Under the pieces are notes generated by a model. It saw nothing but the letters and a program-made list of their open reading frames with translations, had not been told where the DNA came from and made no database searches. A DNA stretch of 64,000 bases, taken from positions 7,755,001 through 7,819,000 of the forward strand of contig NC_064008.1 of NCBI RefSeq assembly GCF_932276165.1, read 5' to 3'. Origin of the DNA: Plutella xylostella (Eukaryota > Arthropoda > Insecta > Lepidoptera > Plutellidae). A program made the translations under genes and the position numbers. Shown here in pieces: positions 10,807 through 20,419 of the stretch. Within the stretch, counting starts at the first letter, position 1; every line of letters begins with the position of its first letter.

Positions 10807-11282
10807 AAATGGTTTTAAAACTGTTTTCGATAGGTAAGTAACGGCTGGTAACAAGGTAACAAGCGGTAAACTCTGAAATAAACTGAAAATTCATTAGAAA
10901 AGTTGCGGAGCGCCCTTTTATCTGCAAATACCTAAATTACAAAGTTCGTGGACACCGAACCTTCCGATGTGCAGGTAAGAAGGGCTAGTTTCGTCCAGTT
11001 AATTTACACAATACTGTAATTTGACAGATTTCATAGGCGTTTGACACCGCTAAGAATCTGTGTAATACTGTCTAAGTTTTTGTGGTAAGGCCCTAAATGT
11101 CTAAAGTCTGTTTTTTAATCTCAGATACTAAATTGAAAAATTCTTAGCGGTTCATTAACAGTTGATTGTCCCGAAATTAAGTGACGTAGGTATCGTTCTA
11201 TTGACGGGACATTCGATTGTTGATGAACTGCCAGACTTTAGATGTTTCACTAGCGAGCGACGCTGTGTATGGATTGTTAATA
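10807..11282. other. Spacer
   Basis: No coding feature. CGCTAAGAATCTGTG and AAATTCTTAGCG (11048-11150) form a weak inverted pair, perhaps an eroded MITE. Confidence 0.4.
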
Positions 11283-11284
11283 TA

Positions 11285-11549
11285 CAGGGTGTTGCAAAAT
11301 TGGTATACTAAGCCGAAACCTACATGTGCAGCATGGTATATCTAAGCCCGAAACCAAAATCAGAATTTGGAAATTCGCGAAAAAAAAATTTTATTTTCCA
11401 TAGTAAAAAGTCACGTGACCAACAAAGTTTCTATGGAAAAAATAATTTTTTTTTCGCGAATTTTCAAATTCTGATTTCAGTTTCAGGCTTAGATATACCA
11501 TGCTGCACATGTAGGTTTCGGCATAGTATACCCTTTTTGCAACACCCTG
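11285..11549. mobile_element. MITE, CAGGGTGTTGCAAAA termini, TA duplication
   Basis: Nearly a complete foldback: about 120-bp arms meet around the central TCACGTGACC. Flanked by TA (11283-11284 and 11550-11551). CAGGG...CCCTG with TA fits a mariner/pogo-type mobiliser. Other copies: 18114, 53308; relics at 3189, 20890, 41402, 60947. Confidence 0.85.
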
Positions 11550-11829
11550 TATAATGTTCAGTGGAGGTACAGTAGCTCTATGTATGACTAGCAATAGAAT
11601 TAAATATTGAAAGTCATTGAAATGCAGTCGCCCGAAACGAAATAGCTACCTAAAGTTGGGAAACTTTAAATGTGTGGTCACCGCCGGCGGAATGAAACTT
11701 TTATAACAGAATTCCAGACTTTTTCCATTTATATGGAAATTTTCGCCTCTGCCTAGTAATTCAAAAATACCTGGTTTTAAAGTTTTAGGAAAAATACGTC
11801 AAACTGGAGATGTCATAATTATTTGAGTA

Positions 11830-11957
11830 TAGTGCCACAAACTTATCTGTTCCGGTGACAGCGAACTAAATTGATCCATATCTCATTACTCACTAATGAA
11901 TTGTATATTTTAAAACATTAGATTGGTTTACCGGAACAGATAAGTTTGTGGCACTAT
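11830..11957. mobile_element. MITE, GTGCCACAAACTTATCTGTT termini
   Basis: Inverted termini of about 28 bp (through CTGTTCCGG) with TATA/TA on both flanks; 128 bp in all, non-coding. Confidence 0.85.
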
Positions 11958-11984
11958 AGAGTTTTGTTATTTAAAGGCTTACCT

Positions 11985-12135
11985 TGAACTACCTATGGGT
12001 ATCGTACGTATCGGACGAAGCGGATTGTCATAAATGTATGGATAAACGGCCTCAGCAATGCCGATGAAGTGGACGCACTTTCTATACAAATATTACAAAA
12101 TGCGATGAGAACATGACGAAAGGTGGACGTTTAAT
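11985..12135. mobile_element. MITE relic of the AAGGTCCACCTTT family
   Basis: Shares CGTACGTATCGGAC, the TTGCCGA segment and a terminal AAAGGTGGACGTTTAA with the clear copy at 21821-21990. Left terminus eroded. Confidence 0.5.
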
Positions 12136-12642
12136 TTCAGAAAATATCTAGCGCTTTTTCCATCCGTCCAAGAAATACTACCTACATATGAAATGGATAT
12201 AGGTAACAAGGTAAAATATATATAACATAAAATAAGATCGTTTGCGCTAGAATACCGACACGATTCTGGGCTAAAGATTCACACACAAACCGGATACACT
12301 CCTAAATAATCAAGCTCACCTTCCATTTCAGTATAAAAGCGGAGTTTTCCTTACAAATCCGTTTTCAGCGACGGAACAAACATTCCGGTTCACAAATTTC
12401 AATTTAAAGGCTTATTATGCCCTTGGCAATTGTCCCTTTCACTCCGCCTCGCCTTTGGTAACAAGTTATTTATGCGTAAAAATATATTTACGGAAACTTG
12501 GCAAGTGAGAGTTTTCATCCCGGGGTAAACCCCGGGTTTAAAATCGACAGAGGGCATAGTGAGAGTTATTTCGATTATCATTATTACCACTGCTGTCTAT
12601 ACATGATGTCCTCTTTGTCGTATCCGACAACAGCGACTCTTG
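12136..12642. other. Spacer
   Basis: No coding feature. CCCGGGGTAAACCCCGGG near 12518-12535 is a short GC-rich near-palindrome. Confidence 0.4.
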
Positions 12643-12800
12643 CTACACTCTGTTATGTGCTCTTATGCGGCTGGCAAGTCCGAACTTCGTCTTGAACACC
12701 CTTTCACACTGAGCACAGTAGAGCTGTCCCATCCTGTTGTATGTATAGTTGTAGGAGGGCTTAGGGTGTATCTTCCGAGAGTGGCGTTTCACGTCAAGGT
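12643..12800 (-). pseudogene. Retrotransposon C-terminal C2H2 finger, relic
   Basis: About 50 codons stay open on the minus strand and end at the stop at 12643-12645. They include RKIHPKPSYNYTYNRMG followed by LYCAQCERVF and GLASRIRAHNRV. The spacing is that of a C2H2 finger (CX2C, twelve residues, then RX3H), with the first zinc-binding histidine replaced by arginine. From family knowledge, a single C-terminal finger of this kind occurs in lepidopteran non-LTR retrotransposon polyproteins; upstream the frame is closed. A dead fragment; the exact family is uncertain. Confidence 0.55.
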
Positions 12801-12914
12801 CTTAAGTCTTTTCAAAATTATCTAGGCCTTTGAGGACAGAGCTTAACTTCAATGATCAGTTACGATCACTGAAGCAGGTACTACGGACGCTTCGTGACAT
12901 ATCAATCCAATGTA

Positions 12915-13559
12915 TATGTCGCAGGCATCTGGTTTAATCTCCTGTTTGATTGAACCGCTAGCCCGTTCATTGGATGACGCTGCTTAGTTGTATGACTAGG
13001 CCGAACGTTGATTGCACAAGCGTCACAAAACGTCCAACTAGTTAGCTGACTTAAAATCAGTCAGGTGGTGAACAAAACAAATATGGCGTCTAACAGCTAA
13101 CAGCTGACACAAAAAGCACCTATATTGTTAGTTTTTGCAAATAAATTAGCTTTAAAGTGCGTTATTTTTGTTAAAATGGTGTGACAACATGGATTTACCA
13201 ATTATTACGCCGCGGGCGGATAGTATCAAAGAAAAAATTGTGGCGAAACTGGATAATTATGAACAACAATATGAAGGTACGTTTATTGTTATTGTTTAGT
13301 TAATTTGTGAGATAAGAGCTTTGTAACATAGTCTTTTTGTTGACTCTTGTCTGGTCATATTCACCCTAACCAGACATAACAAAGTTGCTATACTATATCC
13401 CATTCAACGACTTCGCTGAATGACTTTCAGTCAAGACGTCGAACGTTACAATCAACGACTTGACGAGTTGTCCTTTAGTCATACAACTGAATAGCGCCAT
13501 CCAATGAACGGGCTAGTGGTTCAATCAAACAGGAGATTAAACCAGATGCCTGCGACATA
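12915..13559. mobile_element. Non-autonomous DNA transposon, TATGTCGCAGG termini, copy 1
   Basis: Terminal inverted repeats of at least 65 bp, weaker pairing to about 90 bp, starting TATGTCGCAGGCATCTGG and ending with its complement. TA (or TATA) flanks on both sides. A second copy (58449-59097) has the same structure. The interior carries an exon-like segment with a splice donor (13189-13278). The transposase family cannot be read from this. Confidence 0.85.
13189..13276 (+). CDS. Exon-like coding start inside the transposon, ends at a GT donor
   Basis: ATG opens 29 codons (MDLPIITPRADSIKEK... ending in YEQQYE) and runs into AAG|GTACGT, a good 5' splice site. No matching acceptor or second exon is inside the element. 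The residues match no domain I recognise. In the sister copy the frame is closed by a stop after 12 codons (PTAGG then TAG). Best explanation: the first exon of a lost transposase gene, retained in an internally deleted element; a captured host exon is the alternative. Confidence 0.35.
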
Positions 13560-13581
13560 TATAGTTCTATCTACCAGCTCT

Positions 13582-13819
13582 AATAATAAATAAATAAATA
13601 TGTGGGGACATCTCACACACGGCCACCCGACCCCAAACTAGGCAGAGACTGTGTAATATGGGTATCGGACAGCTGATATATCTACTCAAATTTTAATTGA
13701 TACATATTTTAAATATAAATATGAACACCAAAGACTAAAAATCTGCCCCAGCCGGGAATTGAACCCGGGACCGTCGGCATAGCAGTCAGGGCCACTAACC
13801 AATACACTATTCGACAGTC
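13582..13819 (-). mobile_element. SINE, tRNA-headed, type 2 tail
   Basis: Minus strand: head with B box GGGTTCAATTCCCGGC, body with ATATATCAGCTGTCCGATAC and GCCTAGTTTGGGGTCG, tail GATGTCCCCACATATTTATT plus (TTTA)n. Same family as 15937-16164 and 55429-55694. Confidence 0.85.
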
Positions 13820-15197
13820 AAATGTTTGTCAAGGACGCGCTGAGATGAAAATGTTGCTGAAATATTCGGAATCATGTCAATTATACTAAAAATCCTTTCT
13901 CTTACAGTAACAACAGCGGTCTAGGACGGTCTAGCATCTAGAATCTAGTATTACCTGCGTTGTGCGCGCGTAACGACCCTTTCAAGCATGCGACCGTCCG
14001 GGAAAAGCGGTAAAAGGAGAAATGTTGTCTGATCTTGGAAAATGTCACTGTTGCTGATGTAAAAAATCGTGTGTTCTTTCAGAACTATGCTTCTCTGATC
14101 AGCCTGAATATATTGCAGATAAATAATATTGTGTAGTAGAATTAAAAATTCGGCTGGGCACGCAGCAGAAAACGAGGCATGTCTCGGTGTATCCTAGTTG
14201 GCCATTTAGATACCACAGATCTAGATACCAATACATTCTTTGAAATTTAAGTAAAATATAGATATAAAAGTGCCGTGATGAAACATGCATATCTAAATTT
14301 AGCACCATATGCCATTTAGCTTAGGAAACGAGTTTAGACCTTGGGGATATGCTCAAAGGTTCCATTCGGACTGGCAGTTACTTACATCCCCCATTAAGGA
14401 AAAAATAACATTATTATACCGACTCGGACTCCGAGACAAAAGATCAGATACTCGTTAACCTTTTACTTTTCACTTCTTACTACTGAACATAAGCAGTGTC
14501 CCAAGTTCCCTCAAGACGACTGTTTGCTAACAATACGGTGAAATACGGAGGAAGTGGTATTTGTACTCTATCCCGATAACCTATGTAGTATACTTGCCTC
14601 GTTTAGTAACATAAACATTGTTCGATTTCTTCAAAATTTTATTCTTATTCGGTGGTGAATATAAGGGCAGTTAGACTAGAAAAGACATCCTGTCACTGTC
14701 TAAAACATAATTACAGAGAGTGACAGCATGCCTTTTATCCCACAAGCCACCTGACATTATCCGGACATTTTCAAACAGTTCCTCAATGTCCCAGACCAGA
14801 ATCGAATCTTGGCCTACTTACAGCTGCTTTCACAACTCGGCCATCGGAACTACTAAGTAAATAAATCCAATACTTACCAATAATCCCCGCTCAGCACTGT
14901 ATTAGCCAAACGGCTAAGCGACAACGCCGCCCCAAATACTAGTCCCTAGCTTCTAAACTGTCCAAGAACCAACAAACTACCAACAACTGTGTACAATCAC
15001 GAAATAGTTGCACTACACAAATATTCAACAGCGTAAAGCCTGGCTTAGCGCTCTTATTACCAGTGGATAGAGGCTAATATCCGACATTATTAAGCTGCTA
15101 TGGGCAGCACTAAAACTTGATACGGCTGCTAGGTGTAAGCTCAACAGTCAACGGTGGGGTCATTCTGCTAATGCTATTTGAAATGTTTAAATTTTAA
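13820..15197. other. Spacer with a SINE fragment at 14310-14396
   Basis: 14310-14396 is the tail part of the AGAGCGGTGG SINE family (CCTTGGGGATATGCTCAAAG, GGTTCCATTCG). Elsewhere no feature recognised; no ORF of note. Confidence 0.5.
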
Positions 15198-15456
15198 ACG
15201 ATCATCATCATCATTAGCCTATAGCAGTCCACTGCTGGACTTAGGTCTCTCCCAAAGCACGCCACTGGATGCGATCTTTAGCTTTGCGCATCCAATCATA
15301 ACCAGCCACCTTTCGCAAGTCGTCACCCCATCTAGCCGGAGGGCGTCCCAAACTACGTTTGCCTAGTCGCGGCCTCCACTCCAGAACACGTTTACCCCAT
15401 CGGTCATCGGTTCTTCGACAGATGTGACCAGCCCACTGCCACTTTAGCTTACTTCT
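15198..15456 (-). pseudogene. RTE-type 3' end relic
   Basis: Minus strand translates KLKWQWAGHICRRTDDRWG, then VLEWRPRLGKRSLGRPP and DDLRKVAGYDWMRKAKDR, the conserved C-terminus of RTE polyproteins. It ends with the ATGATGATGATC-type tail at 15200. Divergent from the main RTE family of the window and 5' truncated to 85 codons. Confidence 0.85.
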
Positions 15457-15533
15457 TTTTGATGATACCAACTGTAATTGCTATGGGGTTGGTAGACGAG
15501 TTCTGAAATGGAGATCTCGATCAGACGAATAAG

Positions 15534-15690
15534 GGTTTTAGGGTTTTTTCCTAGTCCACTACGCTGGCCTAGTGCGGGTTGGTTAACTCCAAGATAAGCA
15601 AGCTTTTGCTGAAAGAGTTTTCGGGTAAGTGGGTAACATGACTGTCAGATGTTTTAAAGATCCCCTAAGGCATCTGACTAGACTTTACAA
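15534..15690. repeat. Dispersed repeat, CTAGTCCACTACGCTGG...CTGACTAG
   Basis: Shares its whole layout (CCTAGTGCGGGTTGGT, CAAGCAAGCTTTTGCTGA, GACTGTCAGATGTTTT, CATCTGACTAG) with 54362-54572. A short interspersed repeat, probably the body of a SINE. Confidence 0.7.
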
Positions 15691-15695
15691 CTGCT

Positions 15696-15763
15696 GTGCT
15701 TTAGAAGGTATGTTAAGCCGTGGCAGTGTTTCATGCCACGGCTTAACATACCTTCTAAAGCAC
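15696..15763. repeat. Perfect hairpin, 30-bp stem, 8-nt loop
   Basis: 15696-15725 (GTGCTTTAGAAGGTATGTTA and the next ten bases) is the exact reverse complement of 15734-15763; loop GTGTTTCA. The length is miRNA-precursor-like, but a mismatch-free stem is more typical of a recent inverted duplication. Confidence 0.9.
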
Positions 15764-15936
15764 TGAAGCACCCAAAAAACACATTGTCTCTATCCATGTT
15801 TATACAATAAAATGTATTTTTATCTTTTTACCTTATATACCTTGAAATCGTGCCATTTTGTTCCTTAACTTCAATGATCAGTTAGGTACTATCACTGCAT
15901 CTTGTTCGACTACGGACGCTTACTTCAAAGATCGAT

Positions 15937-16164
15937 ATAATAATATAATATATGTGGGGACATCTCACACACGGCCATTCGACCCCAAGCTAGGCAGAGC
16001 CTGTATTATGGGTATCGGACAGCTGATATATCTACAAAAATACATCAATAGATACATATTAATTATAAATATCAACACCCAAGACCCGAGTAGAAAGCCG
16101 GGAATCAAACCCGGGACCTTCGGCTTAGCAGTCAGGGCCACTAACCACTACACCAGTCGGCCGA
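15937..16164 (-). mobile_element. SINE, tRNA-headed, type 2 tail
   Basis: Minus strand: B box GGTTTGATTCCCGGC, body ATATATCAGCTGTCCGATAC, tail TGTCCCCACATATATT. About 60 bp of unique sequence just upstream (15863-15930) resembles 12839-12890, a second small duplication. Confidence 0.85.
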
Positions 16165-16699
16165 CAAATGCTATCGTTAAACAATCGCTAGTCGACCATA
16201 GAGGAGTAAGTTACAACAGCTTTACCAGAATGCGCCAGCTAAGCTGTGTGAACAGTATCACATGGTCGAGGCTAGTTCAGCGCCGGATCAGGCTGTGTTT
16301 GAGTGTGGGATGAGCGTGCAACCCCATACGGGGATATTGCGAATTTCATTTCCGATCTTCTGCCACTAATAATAAAGCCCTCCTGATTTTTACAAACTAC
16401 TTAAGCTCGAAAAACGGAATCGGATAACAAATTTACGACACTCGAATTTGCAAATGAACGCACTAACGAAACAGTAAAGATCAATAATATTATGGATGTT
16501 CGAGAATAAAAAATCAAAAACAGATTTTATGCCTATTTTCATTACATACATACCATTGGCACAACAAGTATAGGGCCAGCGTTGTTGCCTTATGAACATG
16601 CTGGTGCCTATTGGTCGTTCTATTGAACGTATCAAAACAACAGATAGAATGAACCAGACTGTGTACGGCAACAAACAAACCTAACAATAGCAGGTCAAC
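16165..16699. other. Spacer
   Basis: No feature recognised; open frames on the minus strand here are low complexity. Confidence 0.5.
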
Positions 16700-16970
16700 A
16701 AAAAAAAAAAAACATGCACTCACGCCTTGTACTAATGTACTCCCTTGCGGGGTAGGCAGAGGTGCATTGGTGCACCCACTTTTCGCCAGAGTGTTATGTT
16801 AGTCCCAATGTAATAGGGGGCGGGCCTATTGCCATTTAACGGGCACATCCGAGATCAAGACCCGAGGACAAATATCTGTGTTTAAACAAATATCTGCCCC
16901 AGCCGGGAATCGAACCCGGGACCATCGGCTCAGTAGTCAGGGTCACTAACCACTACGCCATTCGGCCGTC
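16700..16970 (-). mobile_element. SINE, tRNA-headed, type 1
   Basis: Minus strand: head GACGGCCGAATGGCGTAGTG, B box GGTTCGATTCCC, body ending CTTGCGGGG-type segment (ACCCCGCAAGGGAGTACATT), and a terminal oligo-A/T run at 16700-16712. Flanks GGTCAACA and GTTCAACA are a near-perfect target duplication. Confidence 0.9.
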
Positions 16971-17548
16971 AGTTCAACAATTTAATAAAATCTTAAAAAG
17001 ACCTTACGTTTTACTGAAAATAAATACTTAACTAAGCTATTTAAAAATAGAAATACTCTAAAACAAAAGGGCTTGAAGTTAAAAAGTTTTCAGGGCTTAG
17101 GGCCAAACGTTTTGTTTCATTAATATTTAAATTCTTCAAGGTCAGAAACTCTTCAACGGATTTTATATTAAACTCTCTTTTGTTTCGAGTGTCAATTGGT
17201 ATTTATTTGAAGATGGGTTTATTACCTGTTGTCTCCAAGCGCTTGTTGTCTCTTAGTTTTCTGTGCTAGGGTTTTTAATTGCTAACCTTAAAACTTTTAA
17301 ATAGGTAGGTAGTCATATTAAAATTTCATTATTATGGATTTAAAAAAATGCGAAAAATTTCAGAGGTAAATTAACTAGAACGCACAGTAACCTGATTATA
17401 GTTAAACAGGAAGTAAAGTTTAGTAACTAAACTACGCAATTAAAAATTAGTACGCAAGTAGTTAATCAGCAAAATTTTCGGCAAAACGCAAACACTAAAC
17501 AACACGGATGTCCAAAAGAGCACACAAATTGAAAACTTACAGTTACCA
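16971..17548. other. AT-rich spacer
   Basis: Nothing recognised. Confidence 0.5.
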
Positions 17549-17556
17549 GTGAATAC

Positions 17557-17860
17557 CGCGTGTTTTGAAAGTATACGTCCCCACATATTTATTTATACAA
17601 GGCTAGTACGCAGAGGTTGGGACTGCTCGCGTATATTTTCAAATTAAATTGGAGCCATGATTTACTTGAAAGTATACAAGGCCATTACGCACTGATCGCG
17701 TATATTTTCAAGTAATAATGTTGGCCCAACTTACTTGAAAATATACGCGATAAGTACGCACAAATCGTATATATTTTCAAGTATTTTTTTTTCACTTCAA
17801 ACTATACAGTGCTAGCACACTATGGGTGCGTTCCGGCCTTGTATAGTTTCAAATTACGCG
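17557..17860. mobile_element. DNA element with alternating-orientation motif array and 7-8 bp duplication
   Basis: Termini CGCGTGTTTTGAAAGTATAC and, at the other end, the complement of CGCGTAATTTGAAACTATAC. Flanked by TGAATAC at 17550-17556 and 17861-17867. Inside, about eight copies of ACTTGAAAATATACGCGAT or a variant alternate in orientation. A 7-8 bp duplication fits hAT-like integration, but the termini are not diagnostic. Confidence 0.75.
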
Positions 17861-18056
17861 TGAATACCTACAAAATTATTCTGACGGCGTTTCGCTCGAA
17901 GGTTTAATCTGAAACTTTCAGATTAATAATTTAATAAAGTTATCCGATCTCATCTCTGTAACTGCTTCTGTGTGGCGTCAGTCCAGTAGCAGCTATAATA
18001 ATACAGATAAACAAAATACAATCCAAACACAATGTTTTTTTACCTATACACTCAGG

Positions 18057-18090
18057 TACACTCACAGGCAATGAAACGTTTAATTCAACC
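18057..18090. mobile_element. End fragment of the CACTCACGG MITE family
   Basis: ACACTCACAGGCAATGAAAC matches the left terminus of the family at 44014, 57428 and 63087. The rest of the element is missing. Confidence 0.5.
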
Positions 18091-18113
18091 TGCATACTTG
18101 CCAACGTGCTATA

Positions 18114-18244
18114 CAGGGTGTTGCAAAAAGGGTATACTAAGCCGAAAAGGGGTGACTCAGGGGGTCTTTCTGAACAACTTTTGTTCTACGAGTTTTGAAA
18201 ATGCACGAAAAAAATTTTCCATATAAACTTTTTGCAACAACCTG
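18114..18244. mobile_element. MITE, CAGGGTGTTGCAAAA family, internally deleted
   Basis: Left end CAGGGTGTTGCAAAAAGGGT with AGCCGAAAAGG, right end TTTTTGCAACAACCTG, TA on both flanks. About half the length of the 11285 copy. Confidence 0.8.
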
Positions 18245-18556
18245 TAGAAAACTATGGCTATTACCACTGAAAAATTTCGCCCCGAAATTTACTTTTCAGA
18301 CATTTTGAAAAGCCACGTCTAGAGTCACCGTCTGCCATTCGTAAACACAAATGAAATAACCCGCATTTGCCATACCCAAACATCCACTCCCAATTTATAC
18401 AAACGAAATGTAAAGTGGTCTAAAGTCAACGGAATGCAATGTCCTTTGGTTCCGTAGTGCGTTTTCTTTGCGATGGCAAACAAAGCATTTGAGAAGCAAT
18501 TCGGGGATTGTGTTTAAACTAGGAGCGGATGCGAGCTGCAATTTGCAGCGATCTCA

Positions 18557-18930
18557 CAATGGGAGATTTTCAACCATAGACAACAACCATAGACAACCAC
18601 CATAGACAACCACCATAGACAACCACCATAGACAAAAACCGATTATAGATGGCGCTTGTAAAACATCATACTCAACAGCACTGCATTTTTTTATCCGGCA
18701 TGGATTCCAGTCCTTTCAGCCAATACAAAAAACACAATGGATGTGAATTCAACCATATGCGATAACTACCTAGCTGTTATATTAATATTAAGTGTTAACT
18801 ACTTTAAGACAGCTTTGTACCATTTTCTTCTATCCCCCCAGAAGAATGCAGCTCATACAAAACGACAGGCTGGATGCCATCTATTGGTCGATTTTGGAAC
18901 TTTTAAACTGTCAAAGAAAATCTCCCATTG
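18557..18930. mobile_element. MITE, CAATGGGAGATTTTC termini, with minisatellite
   Basis: 15-bp perfect inverted termini (18557-18571 and 18916-18930). Just inside the left end (18571-18637) is a small array of about four ACCATAGACAACC units of 15-16 bp. Non-coding. Confidence 0.65.
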
Positions 18931-18999
18931 CACTCAAAATGTTTAGCTTGTACGAATAATAGGTACGTTTTGTATATTTTACCCTTAAATTGGAACAAG

Positions 19000-19131
19000 G
19001 CATATAATAATAATAATAATAATTCTTTATTTCAGATATCAAGATCTATATAAAAACACACACTTTACAAAAAATAATAATAGTAATTAAAAGAACATAA
19101 AAATATTAAAAACTAACTAAATACCTACACC
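19000..19131 (-). mobile_element. Non-LTR retrotransposon 3' end
   Basis: Minus strand ends CTGAAATAAAGAATTATTATT, an AATAAA-like signal plus (TTA)n tail. The RT fragment that follows is inserted in this or adjoining sequence. Confidence 0.55.
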
Positions 19132-19141
19132 TAAACATACT

Positions 19142-20407
19142 AAGGATTTTTTCCGTGTACACGGAAAAAATCCTTGGTGATTATCAGTGTGGCTTTAGAC
19201 GCAACCGTAGTACAGTCGATCAGATCTTCCTCCTGAAGCAGCTTATGGAGAAGAAATGGGAATACGCGCAGAGCATCCATTCACTTTTCGTGGACTTTAC
19301 TAAGGCGTACGACAGCATTGATCGAGAAGCGCTGTTCACTATCCTACGCAACTTTAAAATACCGGCAAAAATAGTGAGCATGGTTGAGGTTGCCACAAAG
19401 GAGAGTAGGATGAAGGTTCGTGTTGGAGGAGAACTGACGGATGAGTTCGCGGTGGTCACCGGTCTAAAGCAGGGGGATGCCCTATCGCCTATGCTTTTCA
19501 ACCTAGCCCTGGAGCATGTTCTCAGAGGAGTTTTAGAACTTGACTTCGGGCTACAACTCAATGGAAAGCACAAGGTGGTTGGCTATGCCGATGACCTAGC
19601 GGTGCTGGGCAAAACAGCTGAAGAGGTTCGGAAAGCTGCGAAACTCCTTGATACAGAAGCCGGAAAAATTGGTTTAAGAATAAACCGCGGAAAATCCGAA
19701 TATCTCCACATGAAGCGCTACAAGGACAAGTCCGTTCGCAGACAAGACCTGCATGTTGGAGATGTGACGTACAAAGGGGTCTCCATGTTTAAATACCTAG
19801 GTTGCACTGTCACGGATACGAACACTCGCGACGAGGAAATCGATACCCGCATCCAAAGCTTCCTGCGCTGCAGTGCCGCTCTGCATAAAGTGTTGACGTC
19901 TAGGCTTCTGAGCAGAAACACCAAACTCAGAATTTACAAAACGGTAATAAGACCGATACTGATGTACGGGTGTGAGGCCTGGACGTTAACGCAGAAAGAA
20001 GAGAACAAACTGCTGGTGGCGGAACGGAAGGTCCTAAGGAAGATCTTTGGCCCAAGACAGAGACCCGATGGAAGCTGGAGAGTCCTGAAAAACGCCGAAC
20101 TGGAAGATCTGATGGCGGGGGCTAACATAGTGGGAGAAACAAAAGCCCACAGACTTCGCTGGCTAGGCCATCTCCAGAGAATGGGAGAAGATCGTAGCGC
20201 AAAAAGAGCCTACATGGGCCGTCCGACGGGGCGCCGACCGGTGGGCCGGCCCAGGTACCGCTGGAGTGACGCGGTGGAGGCGGACCTGCGCGAGCTACAA
20301 GTCGTTGACTGGCGGGAGACTGCACTGGACCGTCAGAAGTGGCGATCTCTTGTATCGGAGGCCAAGACTCACTTTGGGTCGCTGAGCCAGCGGAGTAAGT
20401 AAGTAAG
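19142..20407 (+). mobile_element. 5'-truncated RTE-like retrotransposon with target duplication
   Basis: Bounded by a perfect 12-bp duplication TAAACATACTAA (19132-19143 and 20408-20419, overlapping the ends by a base or two). The tail is (GTAA)n at 20395-20410. The 5' junction is a perfect 34-bp palindrome (19142-19175): the first 17 bp are an inverted copy of the element's own first 17 bp. Confidence 0.9.
19155..20402 (+). CDS. Reverse transcriptase, C-terminal part of an RTE-like ORF
   Basis: About 415 codons are open. RT blocks are visible: YQCGFRRNRSTVDQIF (fingers), FVDFTKAYDSID (first catalytic Asp), GLKQGDALSPMLFNLALE, and YADD at about residues 144-147, followed by the thumb-like KYLGCTVTD and a C-terminal DGRP-type segment (GRPTGRRPVGRPRYRW). 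The endonuclease and the first RT blocks are missing because the insertion is 5' truncated, so it cannot be autonomous. The first codons come from the palindromic junction, so the start is not natural. It differs clearly from the RTE family at 4-6 kb and 45-50 kb; RTE-like clade, subclade not assigned. Confidence 0.9.
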   Translation: MYTEKILGDYQCGFRRNRSTVDQIFLLKQLMEKKWEYAQSIHSLFVDFTKAYDSIDREALFTILRNFKIPAKIVSMVEVATKESRMKVRVGGELTDEFAVVTGLKQGDALSPMLFNLALEHVLRGVLELDFGLQLNGKHKVVGYADDLAVLGKTAEEVRKAAKLLDTEAGKIGLRINRGKSEYLHMKRYKDKSVRRQDLHVGDVTYKGVSMFKYLGCTVTDTNTRDEEIDTRIQSFLRCSAALHKVLTSRLLSRNTKLRIYKTVIRPILMYGCEAWTLTQKEENKLLVAERKVLRKIFGPRQRPDGSWRVLKNAELEDLMAGANIVGETKAHRLRWLGHLQRMGEDRSAKRAYMGRPTGRRPVGRPRYRWSDAVEADLRELQVVDWRETALDRQKWRSLVSEAKTHFGSLSQRSK

Positions 20408-20419
20408 TAAACATACTAA

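Noticed and set aside
18571..18637. CRISPR-like direct repeats
   Set aside because: Repeat and spacer cannot be separated; it is a 15-16 bp minisatellite in a eukaryotic MITE.
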